In this document: piece after piece, positions 46,528 to 52,314 of the stretch
Numbering within the stretch: position 1 is the stretch's first letter
How the letters are laid out: the number at the start of each line of letters is the position of its first letter
From: Sulfurimonas sp.
GTDB taxonomy: Bacteria > Campylobacterota > Campylobacteria > Campylobacterales > Sulfurimonadaceae
Length of the DNA: 64,000 nucleotides
Direction of reading: 5' to 3'
NCBI RefSeq assembly: GCF_029027585.1
Contig: NZ_CP093397.1
Span: 1,911,405 to 1,975,404 of the forward strand
Made by a program: the position numbers and the translations under genes
The notes under the pieces: model-generated
Databases searched by the model: none
The model's input: only the letters and a program-made list of their open reading frames with translations
Told to the model about the DNA's origin: nothing

Positions 46528-46812
46528 TTAAGACCTTACAAAGGCTAAAACTTGTTTAACTCCAAATCCAGCAACTAAGATAGTTAAATAAATACTTATT
46601 CCATCGAGTACACCAAAATAAGCAGCCAAAGACATTAAACTATTACCTACAATATAAGGAGAAACTAAACCTTTTAAATGTGAAAAAGCTAATGTAAGTA
46701 ACGCTGTAAATACTGTAAAAATCATCATCTTAGAAACAAATGGATGTTTCATTATAAAACCTGCTAAAGAAGCTAAGCCACTAAATCCCGCAAATAATAA
46801 AGGTAAAGCCAT
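46528..46812 (-). CDS. DUF2523-type inovirus membrane protein (pVI-like)
   Basis: 94 residues with about three hydrophobic segments (LLFAGFSGLASLAGFIM, MMIFTVFTALLTLAFSHL, IYLTILVAGFGVKQVLAF). The sequence ending in GVKQVLAFVRS and the place between the adsorption protein and the secretin/Zot genes are those of DUF2523 proteins, thought to be the pVI-like minor coat protein of the virion tip. It is 2 bp from the adsorption gene, hence co-translated. Confidence 0.75.
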   Translation of the reverse strand: MALPLLFAGFSGLASLAGFIMKHPFVSKMMIFTVFTALLTLAFSHLKGLVSPYIVGNSLMSLAAYFGVLDGISIYLTILVAGFGVKQVLAFVRS

Positions 46813-46814
46813 TT

Positions 46815-48569
46815 TTAAACACTCCTAAATGTATGTATAAAACCCATAAGAGCAAAGATAAACATAATCAAAGCTTTTATTTCAGTTAATGGAAAACCAT
46901 TGAGCATACTAGGCTCAAAAACTATTATTTTATGACCCATAATATATGCACTATACTCAGGGATAGCACCACCAGACAAACCACTTAAACCAAAAATATT
47001 AGTATAAGTTGTAATATCAAATGCTGATGAAACATCGCCTTGAAAGCCACTAAATTTTGAAGAACCATCATCAGTAAAATCAACACCAGAAAAAGGATTA
47101 TCTCCAAATAAACCAGCTTGTAAATTTTCGTTCATAGCCCTACTGTTTGAAGCTATGTTTTGAAGTTGTGAGTTATTATTTAATGCAATAGACTTAAGAC
47201 CTTTTGTATCTAATGTACTTGCTTTTATAGATTTATTTATATTACTTAAAGTATTATTCATAAGCTTTTGTTGAATCAAAGAACTAGATAAGTTACTATT
47301 AACATTAGATAAATTTTTATTTATATCTTTTGAGGAAGCCAATAAATTAGTATTTGTTTCATTAATTCTTTCTAAACTTTTATTTGTTAAATCTGTTTTA
47401 TCTTTTAAATCCTTTAAATGACTATTAGTAGTATTTGAAGCTTGAAGTAATGCTCTATTATCTTGTGAAGTTGTATTCAAATCTTGTTTATTCATCGTAG
47501 GGTCATCATCTTCAGAATCTGAATTTGGAGGTAAATCAACCTTTGGTTTTAAAAAACAATATGCGACACCAGGGCAAGATAATGAATTTGGAAAAACATA
47601 TTTTTTATCAATATATTTTTTCATATCAACTTTTGCACTACATTCATCTTCACTAAGATTACTTATATAGACATAGCCCTTTGGCTTAACATCAGAAGAA
47701 CTATAACTACATTTTGTTTTATCATCTTCTTTTAAGTAATGTACATAACAATATTTTCTTTCTGTACATTCAGGATTTAAATCACTATATTCGAAAGCAC
47801 TATCATAGGTTGATATAGATAAATATAAACTACAAGTATTTGGAAATTTATAACCTTTAGGATGATAATCAAGAATATTAAATTTAGTTCCAAAGAAAAC
47901 TCTAGTTGTTAAATCCATTCCTTGACAAAAACTAACAGGAGAATAATCAGGATGGTCAGGGTCAGCCGTATCAAGAATACCATCACCATCATCATCAAGG
48001 TCAGCCGTATCAAGGATACCATCATCATCATCGTCAGGGTCAGTAATGTCTGGGTCACCATCGCCATCAGTATCTGTAACACAAATACCATTATGCCTAG
48101 CAAAACCCTCAATACAATCACAAGAATTTGTAGTTGTATTTAAATCTTGATTATCTTCAGGTTTACACTCAGGAGGAGATGGAGCAACGGGAATTTGTTC
48201 ACAAGTACCATTTTTAAATTCATAACCTGTTTGAAGAGGGTCATTACATATTATGTTACATTGCCATTCTTGTAAAATTGTTTCAGAGAAAGATACGCCA
48301 TCAGTACAATAGTCCAAAGAATTAGTTGCAGTTCTAATTGAAGAACCTATATATCCACCAACAATAGTTCCGAAGTGGTCACGACATTGCTGAAATGCTT
48401 CTGATGTTCTAATAATTGGATAATTTTGCGAAACAGAATAAAGACAAAGCTGAGTTTTAGTCAAAGGGTAAACATATGTATCTGTTGTAGAAAAAGTTAG
48501 AAAATTTAATGAATATAGTGATGTGAAACTAAATATTAAACTATATAGTATAAGAGTAATTAAACGCAT
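46815..48569 (-). CDS. pIII/TspB-like phage adsorption protein with Ca-binding repeats
   Basis: 584 residues. After a signal peptide (TLILYSLIFSFTSLYS) come cysteine-rich segments, including an EGF-like CIEGFARHNGICV. Around residues 160-200 lie thrombospondin-type-3-like acidic repeats (DTDGDGDPDITDPDDDDDG, then DGILDTADLDDDGDG) that should bind calcium. A second Cys-rich part and a long Asn/Ser-rich coiled coil (370-475: NTTNSHLKDLKDKTDLTNKS) follow. The C-terminal ~110 residues (SAFDITTYTNIFGLSGL, then a membrane helix FPLTEIKALIMFIFALMGFI) resemble the virion anchor of TspB-type inovirus proteins. It should bind the host receptor and then the TolA/TonB-type co-receptor. Confidence 0.8.
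   Translation of the reverse strand: MRLITLILYSLIFSFTSLYSLNFLTFSTTDTYVYPLTKTQLCLYSVSQNYPIIRTSEAFQQCRDHFGTIVGGYIGSSIRTATNSLDYCTDGVSFSETILQEWQCNIICNDPLQTGYEFKNGTCEQIPVAPSPPECKPEDNQDLNTTTNSCDCIEGFARHNGICVTDTDGDGDPDITDPDDDDDGILDTADLDDDGDGILDTADPDHPDYSPVSFCQGMDLTTRVFFGTKFNILDYHPKGYKFPNTCSLYLSISTYDSAFEYSDLNPECTERKYCYVHYLKEDDKTKCSYSSSDVKPKGYVYISNLSEDECSAKVDMKKYIDKKYVFPNSLSCPGVAYCFLKPKVDLPPNSDSEDDDPTMNKQDLNTTSQDNRALLQASNTTNSHLKDLKDKTDLTNKSLERINETNTNLLASSKDINKNLSNVNSNLSSSLIQQKLMNNTLSNINKSIKASTLDTKGLKSIALNNNSQLQNIASNSRAMNENLQAGLFGDNPFSGVDFTDDGSSKFSGFQGDVSSAFDITTYTNIFGLSGLSGGAIPEYSAYIMGHKIIVFEPSMLNGFPLTEIKALIMFIFALMGFIHTFRSV
47960..48037 (-). repeat. Tandem 39-bp repeat in the adsorption protein gene
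   Basis: Two nearly identical 39-bp units, beginning GGTCAGCCG at 47960 and again at 47999, encode two 13-residue calcium-binding-type loops (DDDDDGILDTADL and DDDGDGILDTADP). Such units can expand or contract by replication slippage without changing frame. Confidence 0.75.
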
Positions 48570-48578
48570 ATTAACACC

Positions 48579-48710
48579 TTAAACTCGACCACGAAAAAGA
48601 GCCGTTACAGAAAAAGCAATAAACATTAAAAGATTTATAGATGCTGTAATAGAAAAAAAGAAATCAAAAGCAGGGTCACCAATAATTGTAAAATCTAAAA
48701 AACTAGGCAT
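48579..48710 (-). CDS. Very small phage membrane protein (pVII/pIX-like candidate)
   Basis: 43 residues: MPSFLDFTIIGDPAFDFF, then one hydrophobic helix (ITASINLLMFIAFSVTALF) and a basic end RGRV. Its ATG shares a base with the stop codon of the upstream gene (TAATG), so it is translationally coupled. Size, topology and position between coat genes and the adsorption gene fit a minor tip protein such as pVII or pIX. No homology is recognised. Confidence 0.55.
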   Translation of the reverse strand: MPSFLDFTIIGDPAFDFFFSITASINLLMFIAFSVTALFRGRV

Positions 48711-48904
48711 TATCTTGACTTCCAAAGAAAAAGACCAAACATAGAACCACATAAGACACCACTCATAGCCATAGCATAAACATAGTCTTTTTTTCTCATA
48801 CCTAAGTCACGAGCACGAGCGTTAACTTTTGACATATTTACATAAGCATATATATTTGTACTAAATATAAATGACAATAAAAATATATAAAAAAACTTTT
48901 TCAT
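48710..48904 (-). CDS. Small exported phage membrane protein
   Basis: 64 residues. A signal-like N-terminus (KKFFYIFLLSFIFSTNIYA) is followed by a basic stretch (SKVNARARDLGMRKKDY) and one hydrophobic helix (AMAMSGVLCGSMFGLFLW) with K-S-R at the end. It is in the coat gene block, coupled to the 43-residue gene downstream. Possibly a minor coat protein; no family is recognised. Confidence 0.6.
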   Translation of the reverse strand: MKKFFYIFLLSFIFSTNIYAYVNMSKVNARARDLGMRKKDYVYAMAMSGVLCGSMFGLFLWKSR

Positions 48905-48907
48905 AAT

Positions 48908-49096
48908 CTATCCTAAAAACTTTAATACTCTTTTCGAACCCATAATAAAGGCTAAAAAAGCAACTAATGAAGTAACTATAAGAGCCATCTGCTCATTAGC
49001 ATTTGAGGGGTCTATATCACTTGCAACAAGTACAGCAGACTGTACATCACTAACAATCAATAAAAAAATAAAAATATTAATGATGTACTTTTTCAC
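48908..49096 (-). CDS. pVIII-like coat protein, copy 2
   Basis: 62 residues. A signal peptide (INIFIFLLIVSDVQSA) would leave a mature peptide of ~42 residues with an acidic start (VASDIDPSNANEQ), one hydrophobic helix (ALIVTSLVAFLAFIMG) and a basic tail (SKRVLKFLG). This is the design of filamentous-phage major coat proteins. It shares the pattern (S/T)DID...GxxR-x-L-x-F with the neighbouring gene at 49077-49316 and overlaps it by 20 bp. Confidence 0.7.
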   Translation of the reverse strand: MKKYIINIFIFLLIVSDVQSAVLVASDIDPSNANEQMALIVTSLVAFLAFIMGSKRVLKFLG

Positions 49097-49316
49097 TATT
49101 GATTACCCGAAAAAAACCAAGTAGTTTACGACCACCCCAAACGACAGCACCAATACCAATCATTGCGATTAAAACTAAACCTATATCAGCTTGTGTAGTA
49201 CCAAAATCAATATCAGTTGCAGTTAATGCAAAAGATTGTGTACTTAAGAGAGCAGAACCAACAACAGCAGTTGCAACTTTATTTTGAGCCATATGTTTTT
49301 TAATTGAATTAAACAT
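49077..49316 (-). CDS. pVIII-like major coat protein, copy 1
   Basis: 79 residues from the ATG at 49316, chosen because CAAGGA lies 6-7 bases upstream. A long signal peptide (NKVATAVVGSALLSTQSFA) precedes the mature TATDIDFGTTQADIGL..., with helix LVLIAMIGIGAVVWGG and basic tail RKLLGFFRVINSEK. The long basic-start leader and the mature pattern are typical of inovirus pVIII. It is first in the coat block, behind an inverted-repeat region, and so is probably the most highly expressed. Confidence 0.8.
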   Translation of the reverse strand: MFNSIKKHMAQNKVATAVVGSALLSTQSFALTATDIDFGTTQADIGLVLIAMIGIGAVVWGGRKLLGFFRVINSEKVHH

Positions 49317-49348
49317 AAAAAATCCTTGTTTTAAATTTTGCAAGAGTT

Positions 49349-49378
49349 CGTTACAACTCTGCTCTAAAGGGTGTAACG
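49349..49378. promoter_or_regulatory. Inverted repeat upstream of the coat genes
   Basis: CGTTACA (49349-49355) and TGTAACG (49372-49378) form a 7-bp inverted repeat with a 16-base spacer. Smaller stems are nested around it (GAGTT/AACTC; GGG/CCC). It lies in the 89-bp gap between the basic membrane protein gene and the first coat gene, so it may end the upstream message or control coat expression. Confidence 0.45.
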
Positions 49379-49405
49379 CCCATTTAAAGCAAAATTGAAA
49401 ACTTT

Positions 49406-50041
49406 TTAGCCTACTTTTCCTAACTTATAATTTCTATTTTGCATACGAACTTCTCCAGACTCGTTTTTAGTTAAAGGAGAATTCAACATATATCTATCAT
49501 TTATTTTTTGATTAATATTCCAATATTTTAATTCCCTTTTATCTTGTAATGAACTAGTAAAGTCAGTATCTCTATACTTTTTACTCATAAATTCTCTTCT
49601 TGTTGTTCTTTTAGAATTAGAAGAACTAGAAGAAGTTTTAGTTTTTGGTATTCTTTGAGCTATTGAAGTTTTGTACTCAAGTCTTTTCTTAACATGAATA
49701 ACTCTTCCATTTTCTGCTCTTTGTTTTTTCTCTGTTTTTGCTTTTAATTTTTGAGATTCAACATATTTTTTGAGTGCTTTTTTCTCTTCAGACTTTATCT
49801 GTTTTACTTGTTTTTTGTCTGATTCAGCTTTACGATAAGTTGCCTTATGTTGACTTATTTTAGACTGTCTATCTTCTCTTCTTATCTGTTTTTTAGCTTC
49901 TATTTTTAAATTCAAAGTCTCTAAACCTAGGAAGTTTAAAAGTTGTTTAGATGCCCAAATCAATGATAAAACAGAAACCATTGCACCAATTATAAGAAGT
50001 AAATTATCCATAAGAGGGGCAAAAATTGCATTTAAAATCAT
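49406..50041 (-). CDS. Basic membrane-anchored phage protein, unknown function
   Basis: 211 residues. One hydrophobic N-terminal helix (MDNLLLIIGAMVSVLSLIW) is followed by a very basic, Lys/Gln-rich coiled-coil region (KQIRREDRQSKISQHK, EEKKALKKYVESQKLKAKTE) and a Ser/Thr-rich linker (TKTSSSSSNSKRTTRR). No family is recognised. The charge suggests nucleic-acid contact at the membrane. It overlaps the upstream small gene by 4 bp. Confidence 0.55.
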   Translation of the reverse strand: MILNAIFAPLMDNLLLIIGAMVSVLSLIWASKQLLNFLGLETLNLKIEAKKQIRREDRQSKISQHKATYRKAESDKKQVKQIKSEEKKALKKYVESQKLKAKTEKKQRAENGRVIHVKKRLEYKTSIAQRIPKTKTSSSSSNSKRTTRREFMSKKYRDTDFTSSLQDKRELKYWNINQKINDRYMLNSPLTKNESGEVRMQNRNYKLGKVG

Positions 50042-50268
50042 AGTAATCTATCCTTTATTAATTTTATTTGAGTTTCTAACGCACTATCGTTTGTTGTCCC
50101 TATCGCTTTGCTATGACGGGATTTTGAAAGGTTATTACCTCTTTTTGTTCTTAGTATGTCTAGGAGTGCCTCAATTTTCTTTCTTGTTTTTTCATCTTTA
50201 CACTTTTTAAAATCTGATGAATGTATCGCAATAGAATAATTTAGGTTTCTTAGACTACTAATTGACAT
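50038..50268 (-). CDS. Small phage protein, unknown function
   Basis: 76 residues, predicted soluble and helical (SSDFKKCKDEKTRKKIEALL), basic, with no recognised family. It lies 3 bp behind the ssDNA-binding candidate and overlaps the next gene at ATGA. A replication accessory role is a guess from position only. Confidence 0.5.
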   Translation of the reverse strand: MSISSLRNLNYSIAIHSSDFKKCKDEKTRKKIEALLDILRTKRGNNLSKSRHSKAIGTTNDSALETQIKLIKDRLL

Positions 50269-50271
50269 TGT

Positions 50272-50616
50272 TTATTTCTTGTCTTTTGACTCAACTCTCT
50301 TAAACTTTGAATAGTCAAGAGGATTTTTATCTAAAGTTAGAACAGCCATTGAACGGTCGGCGTAAAACTTTTGCCCCCATTGGTCGATACTTGAATGGTA
50401 GGCGAGAGCAATAAATTTACCGATAGAGCCTTTTAGTTCTTCATAGTATTCTTCATCTGTATTTACAGTTTCTACCGACACTTTGCGAAAACCTTCTTCA
50501 TCTATACCGTCAAACATAACTGTTAAATCTGTACTATATGAAACTTTATCAGTCTTCTTGTTTGTGTACTCTGAAGGTTTAACTTCTAGTAGTTGTCCTA
50601 TTAAATGTGTTGTCAT
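50272..50616 (-). CDS. Candidate phage ssDNA-binding protein (pV-like)
   Basis: 114 residues. The content is mainly beta (HLIGQLLEVKPSEYTNKKTD, YSTDLTVMFDGIDEEGFRKV, YEELKGSIGKFIALAYH) with a Lys-rich end (KFKRVESKDKK), consistent with an OB-fold helix-destabilising protein such as inovirus pV. I see no single diagnostic motif. AGGAGTGAC precedes the ATG. It is the first longer gene of the lytic operon, the usual place for this protein, and would coat progeny single strands before extrusion. Confidence 0.6.
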   Translation of the reverse strand: MTTHLIGQLLEVKPSEYTNKKTDKVSYSTDLTVMFDGIDEEGFRKVSVETVNTDEEYYEELKGSIGKFIALAYHSSIDQWGQKFYADRSMAVLTLDKNPLDYSKFKRVESKDKK

Positions 50617-50848
50617 GATGTCACTCCTTAGTGAAATTTTAAATTTACTTAATCACTATCAATAATTAAGTTTAGGAAACGCACCACTAGGAGAAAATGC
50701 ACTTCATAAAGATAATTTGTGTCACTCTATTTTTTTTGACCCTCTCAGGAGTGACCGAGAGAGGAAAGACTAGCTTTGTTACTTTAATGGAGTTCTAGCT
50801 TAATGCTCCAACTGTACAGACCCGACTTATATCAAACTTGACATGCCA
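50617..50848. promoter_or_regulatory. Phage intergenic region with nested hairpins (candidate origin/packaging signal)
   Basis: This 232-bp region has no ORF I can support. It contains CCTCTC (50741-50746) / GAGAGG (50759-50764) and TGGAG (50788-50792) / CTCCA (50806-50810) hairpins close together. The 11-mer TCAGGAGTGAC at 50745-50755 lies inside the first one and is repeated near the integrase. In known filamentous phages the replication origins and packaging signal form such adjacent hairpins in the main intergenic region. The promoter of the ssDNA-binding gene should also be here. Confidence 0.5.
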
Positions 50849-50965
50849 TTATGTGACTGCGGTTTGTAGTGCACTCATGCCAATAAAAACACCTATCGAA
50901 ATAATAAAAATCCAATAAATTAAATCAGCAAGTTTATAAAGAAATATCACTAATAATATTCTCAT
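50849..50965 (-). CDS. Micro-ORF, membrane peptide
   Basis: 38 residues with a hydrophobic core (LADLIYWIFIISIGVFIG). The start ATG overlaps the stop of the preceding micro-ORF as ATGA (50962-50965). No family. The tight chain of overlaps with the next two genes upstream argues that it is really translated. Confidence 0.45.
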   Translation of the reverse strand: MRILLVIFLYKLADLIYWIFIISIGVFIGMSALQTAVT

Positions 50966-51093
50966 TTTTTTGTCACTTCCTTATTATTTATGTGTTTTTT
51001 ATTATGAACAATATTTGTCTGTTTGTTAAAACATTTAATATCTGCAACTGAATCATCAAATAAAACTGATTTTTGAATATTGTTGTTTTTCAT
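50962..51093 (-). CDS. Micro-ORF, unknown function
   Basis: 43 residues, hydrophilic (NNIQKSVLFDDSVADIKC). It is ATGA-coupled at both ends: its start overlaps the stop of the gene at 51090-51329 and its stop overlaps the start of the 38-residue gene. AAGAGG sits 10 bases upstream of the ATG. No family. Confidence 0.45.
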   Translation of the reverse strand: MKNNNIQKSVLFDDSVADIKCFNKQTNIVHNKKHINNKEVTKK

Positions 51094-51329
51094 TTTATAA
51101 TCCTCTTAAATAGATTTGTTAAAACTGCTTTAACTGATATATATGAATGTTTAATGTTGTTTTTGATAATATTCATAAGAGTTATTGCAGTTTTGCGATA
51201 AGTAGGAGTGACTAGATTTATAGTAGATGTATGTATATACTCTATTACTTCATTAGAGTATGTAATCAATTTGTCGAAGAACTCTTGGAACAGAGTCGGT
51301 CTTTGAATTTTTGAGAAATTTACTTGCAT
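51090..51329 (-). CDS. First gene of the phage lytic operon, unknown function
   Basis: 79 residues from the ATG at 51329, placed 7 bases behind AGGAG; a longer frame to 51422 exists but crosses the operator. Predicted helical and basic at the end (KAVLTNLFKRIIK). No family. Its place right behind the operator shared with the repressor suggests an early regulatory protein, comparable to the small early genes of other temperate filamentous phages. Confidence 0.5.
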   Translation of the reverse strand: MQVNFSKIQRPTLFQEFFDKLITYSNEVIEYIHTSTINLVTPTYRKTAITLMNIIKNNIKHSYISVKAVLTNLFKRIIK

Positions 51330-51396
51330 TTTGTTACTCCTATAATTATTAAAGCCTAAGGTTAAAAAAGCTTTAATTATTTTAACTGTAACCATT

Positions 51397-51417
51397 ATAC
51401 TATAATAGATATAGTAT
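51397..51417. promoter_or_regulatory. Operator in the divergent repressor/lytic promoter region
   Basis: A perfect 8-bp inverted repeat ATACTATA (51397-51404) / TATAGTAT (51410-51417) with a 5-base spacer ATAGA lies in the 120-bp gap between the first lytic gene and the divergent HTH gene. TATAAT lies at 51401-51406 within it on the plus strand, about 45 bases before the HTH start. This is the expected binding site for the phage repressor. Confidence 0.65.
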
Positions 51418-51449
51418 GTCAAGATAAAACACTAATTATTGGAGTAAAT

Positions 51450-51710
51450 TTGAAAGAAATTAAAACTATTAAAGCTTTAGCGGAATATATTGGTAAATCA
51501 GAAGCAACTGTACATAATTGGAAGAAAACAAATCCTGAACTACATGAAATTATTATGGGATTTTTAGAAAATGATAAAAAATGTCCAGACTTTGAAAGTT
51601 CAGAATATATGGTTAATGAAATCACTAATGACTTAAAAAAATTACCACTAGGACAAATTAAAATATTATATTACACAATAAAAACTAAACTTGCAGAATT
51701 AGGACATTAA
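51450..51710 (+). CDS. Phage HTH repressor
   Basis: 86 residues from a TTG start behind TTGGAG; no ATG is available. KTIKALAEYIGKSEATVHNWKK is a helix-turn-helix of the XRE/Cro-like or CII-like kind. The C-terminal half (SEYMVNEITNDLKKLPLGQI) is predicted helical and may dimerise. It is divergent from the lytic operon across a perfect palindrome, so it is the likely lysogeny repressor. It is followed 1 bp later by the Mrr-like gene. Confidence 0.75.
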   Translation: MKEIKTIKALAEYIGKSEATVHNWKKTNPELHEIIMGFLENDKKCPDFESSEYMVNEITNDLKKLPLGQIKILYYTIKTKLAELGH

Positions 51711-51711
51711 A

Positions 51712-52293
51712 ATGAATCTAGATATGACAAGCATATTATTAGGCGTATTGTCAAACATACCATGGTGGGCTTATCCTCTTTTAATATTAGGAATTTATAT
51801 AAAAATAAAAATGGGTAATATGGATTTAGAACAGAAAATAAGAAAAGAACAAAAAATATATGACAAAATAAATGAAGAAAAATATTCTTTTAAAGAAAAT
51901 AAACTAACAAATGAACAAAAAAAAGAAAAAGGAAATAAATACGAAACATATATATGTAAACACTTTGAAAAAGAAGGTTATTTAACAGTACCACATGGAA
52001 AAAATCATGGTAAAAAAGATGATGGTATAGATATTATTCTCAAAAGAGATAAAAAAATATTATTTATACAATGTAAAGATTGGAATATAAAAAATAAACA
52101 TAGAATTGATAGTAAAGAAATACAATATACAAGAATGAATGTAAGGGACTATATAGAAAAAAATAAAATATTTGAAATGTATGATTGGAAAATATTATAT
52201 GTTACATCAGATGATATCTTAGATGATAGTGGAGAATATAAGATTAGAGAATATTCTAGTGAGATAGAGCATAGGGTTATACCTATAATATAA
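51712..52293 (+). CDS. Membrane-anchored Mrr-like restriction endonuclease-fold protein
   Basis: 193 residues. An N-terminal hydrophobic helix (IPWWAYPLLILGIYI, ~17-31) anchors the protein, followed by a short coiled linker. The catalytic domain starts near residue 70: GNKYETYICKHFEKEGY (glutamate), KDDGIDIILKRDKK (aspartate ~105) and ILFIQCKDW (Q-x-K, ~117-123). This is the Mrr_cat/PD-(D/E)xK arrangement of type IV-like enzymes. It sits in the repressor operon and should therefore be expressed in lysogens. I infer a role against incoming phage or plasmid DNA, near the membrane. Confidence 0.75.
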   Translation: MNLDMTSILLGVLSNIPWWAYPLLILGIYIKIKMGNMDLEQKIRKEQKIYDKINEEKYSFKENKLTNEQKKEKGNKYETYICKHFEKEGYLTVPHGKNHGKKDDGIDIILKRDKKILFIQCKDWNIKNKHRIDSKEIQYTRMNVRDYIEKNKIFEMYDWKILYVTSDDILDDSGEYKIREYSSEIEHRVIPII

Positions 52294-52314
52294 TAAATAA
52301 GAAGAGAGAAATAA

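Noticed and set aside
47922-48143. Short repeats that could be taken for a CRISPR-like array
   Set aside because: They are two coding 39-bp units for calcium-binding loops in the adsorption protein, without spacers of even length or cas genes nearby.
51330-51422. N-terminal extension of the first lytic gene to 51422
   Set aside because: It would place the operator inside the coding sequence; the ATG at 51329 has a good AGGAG site.
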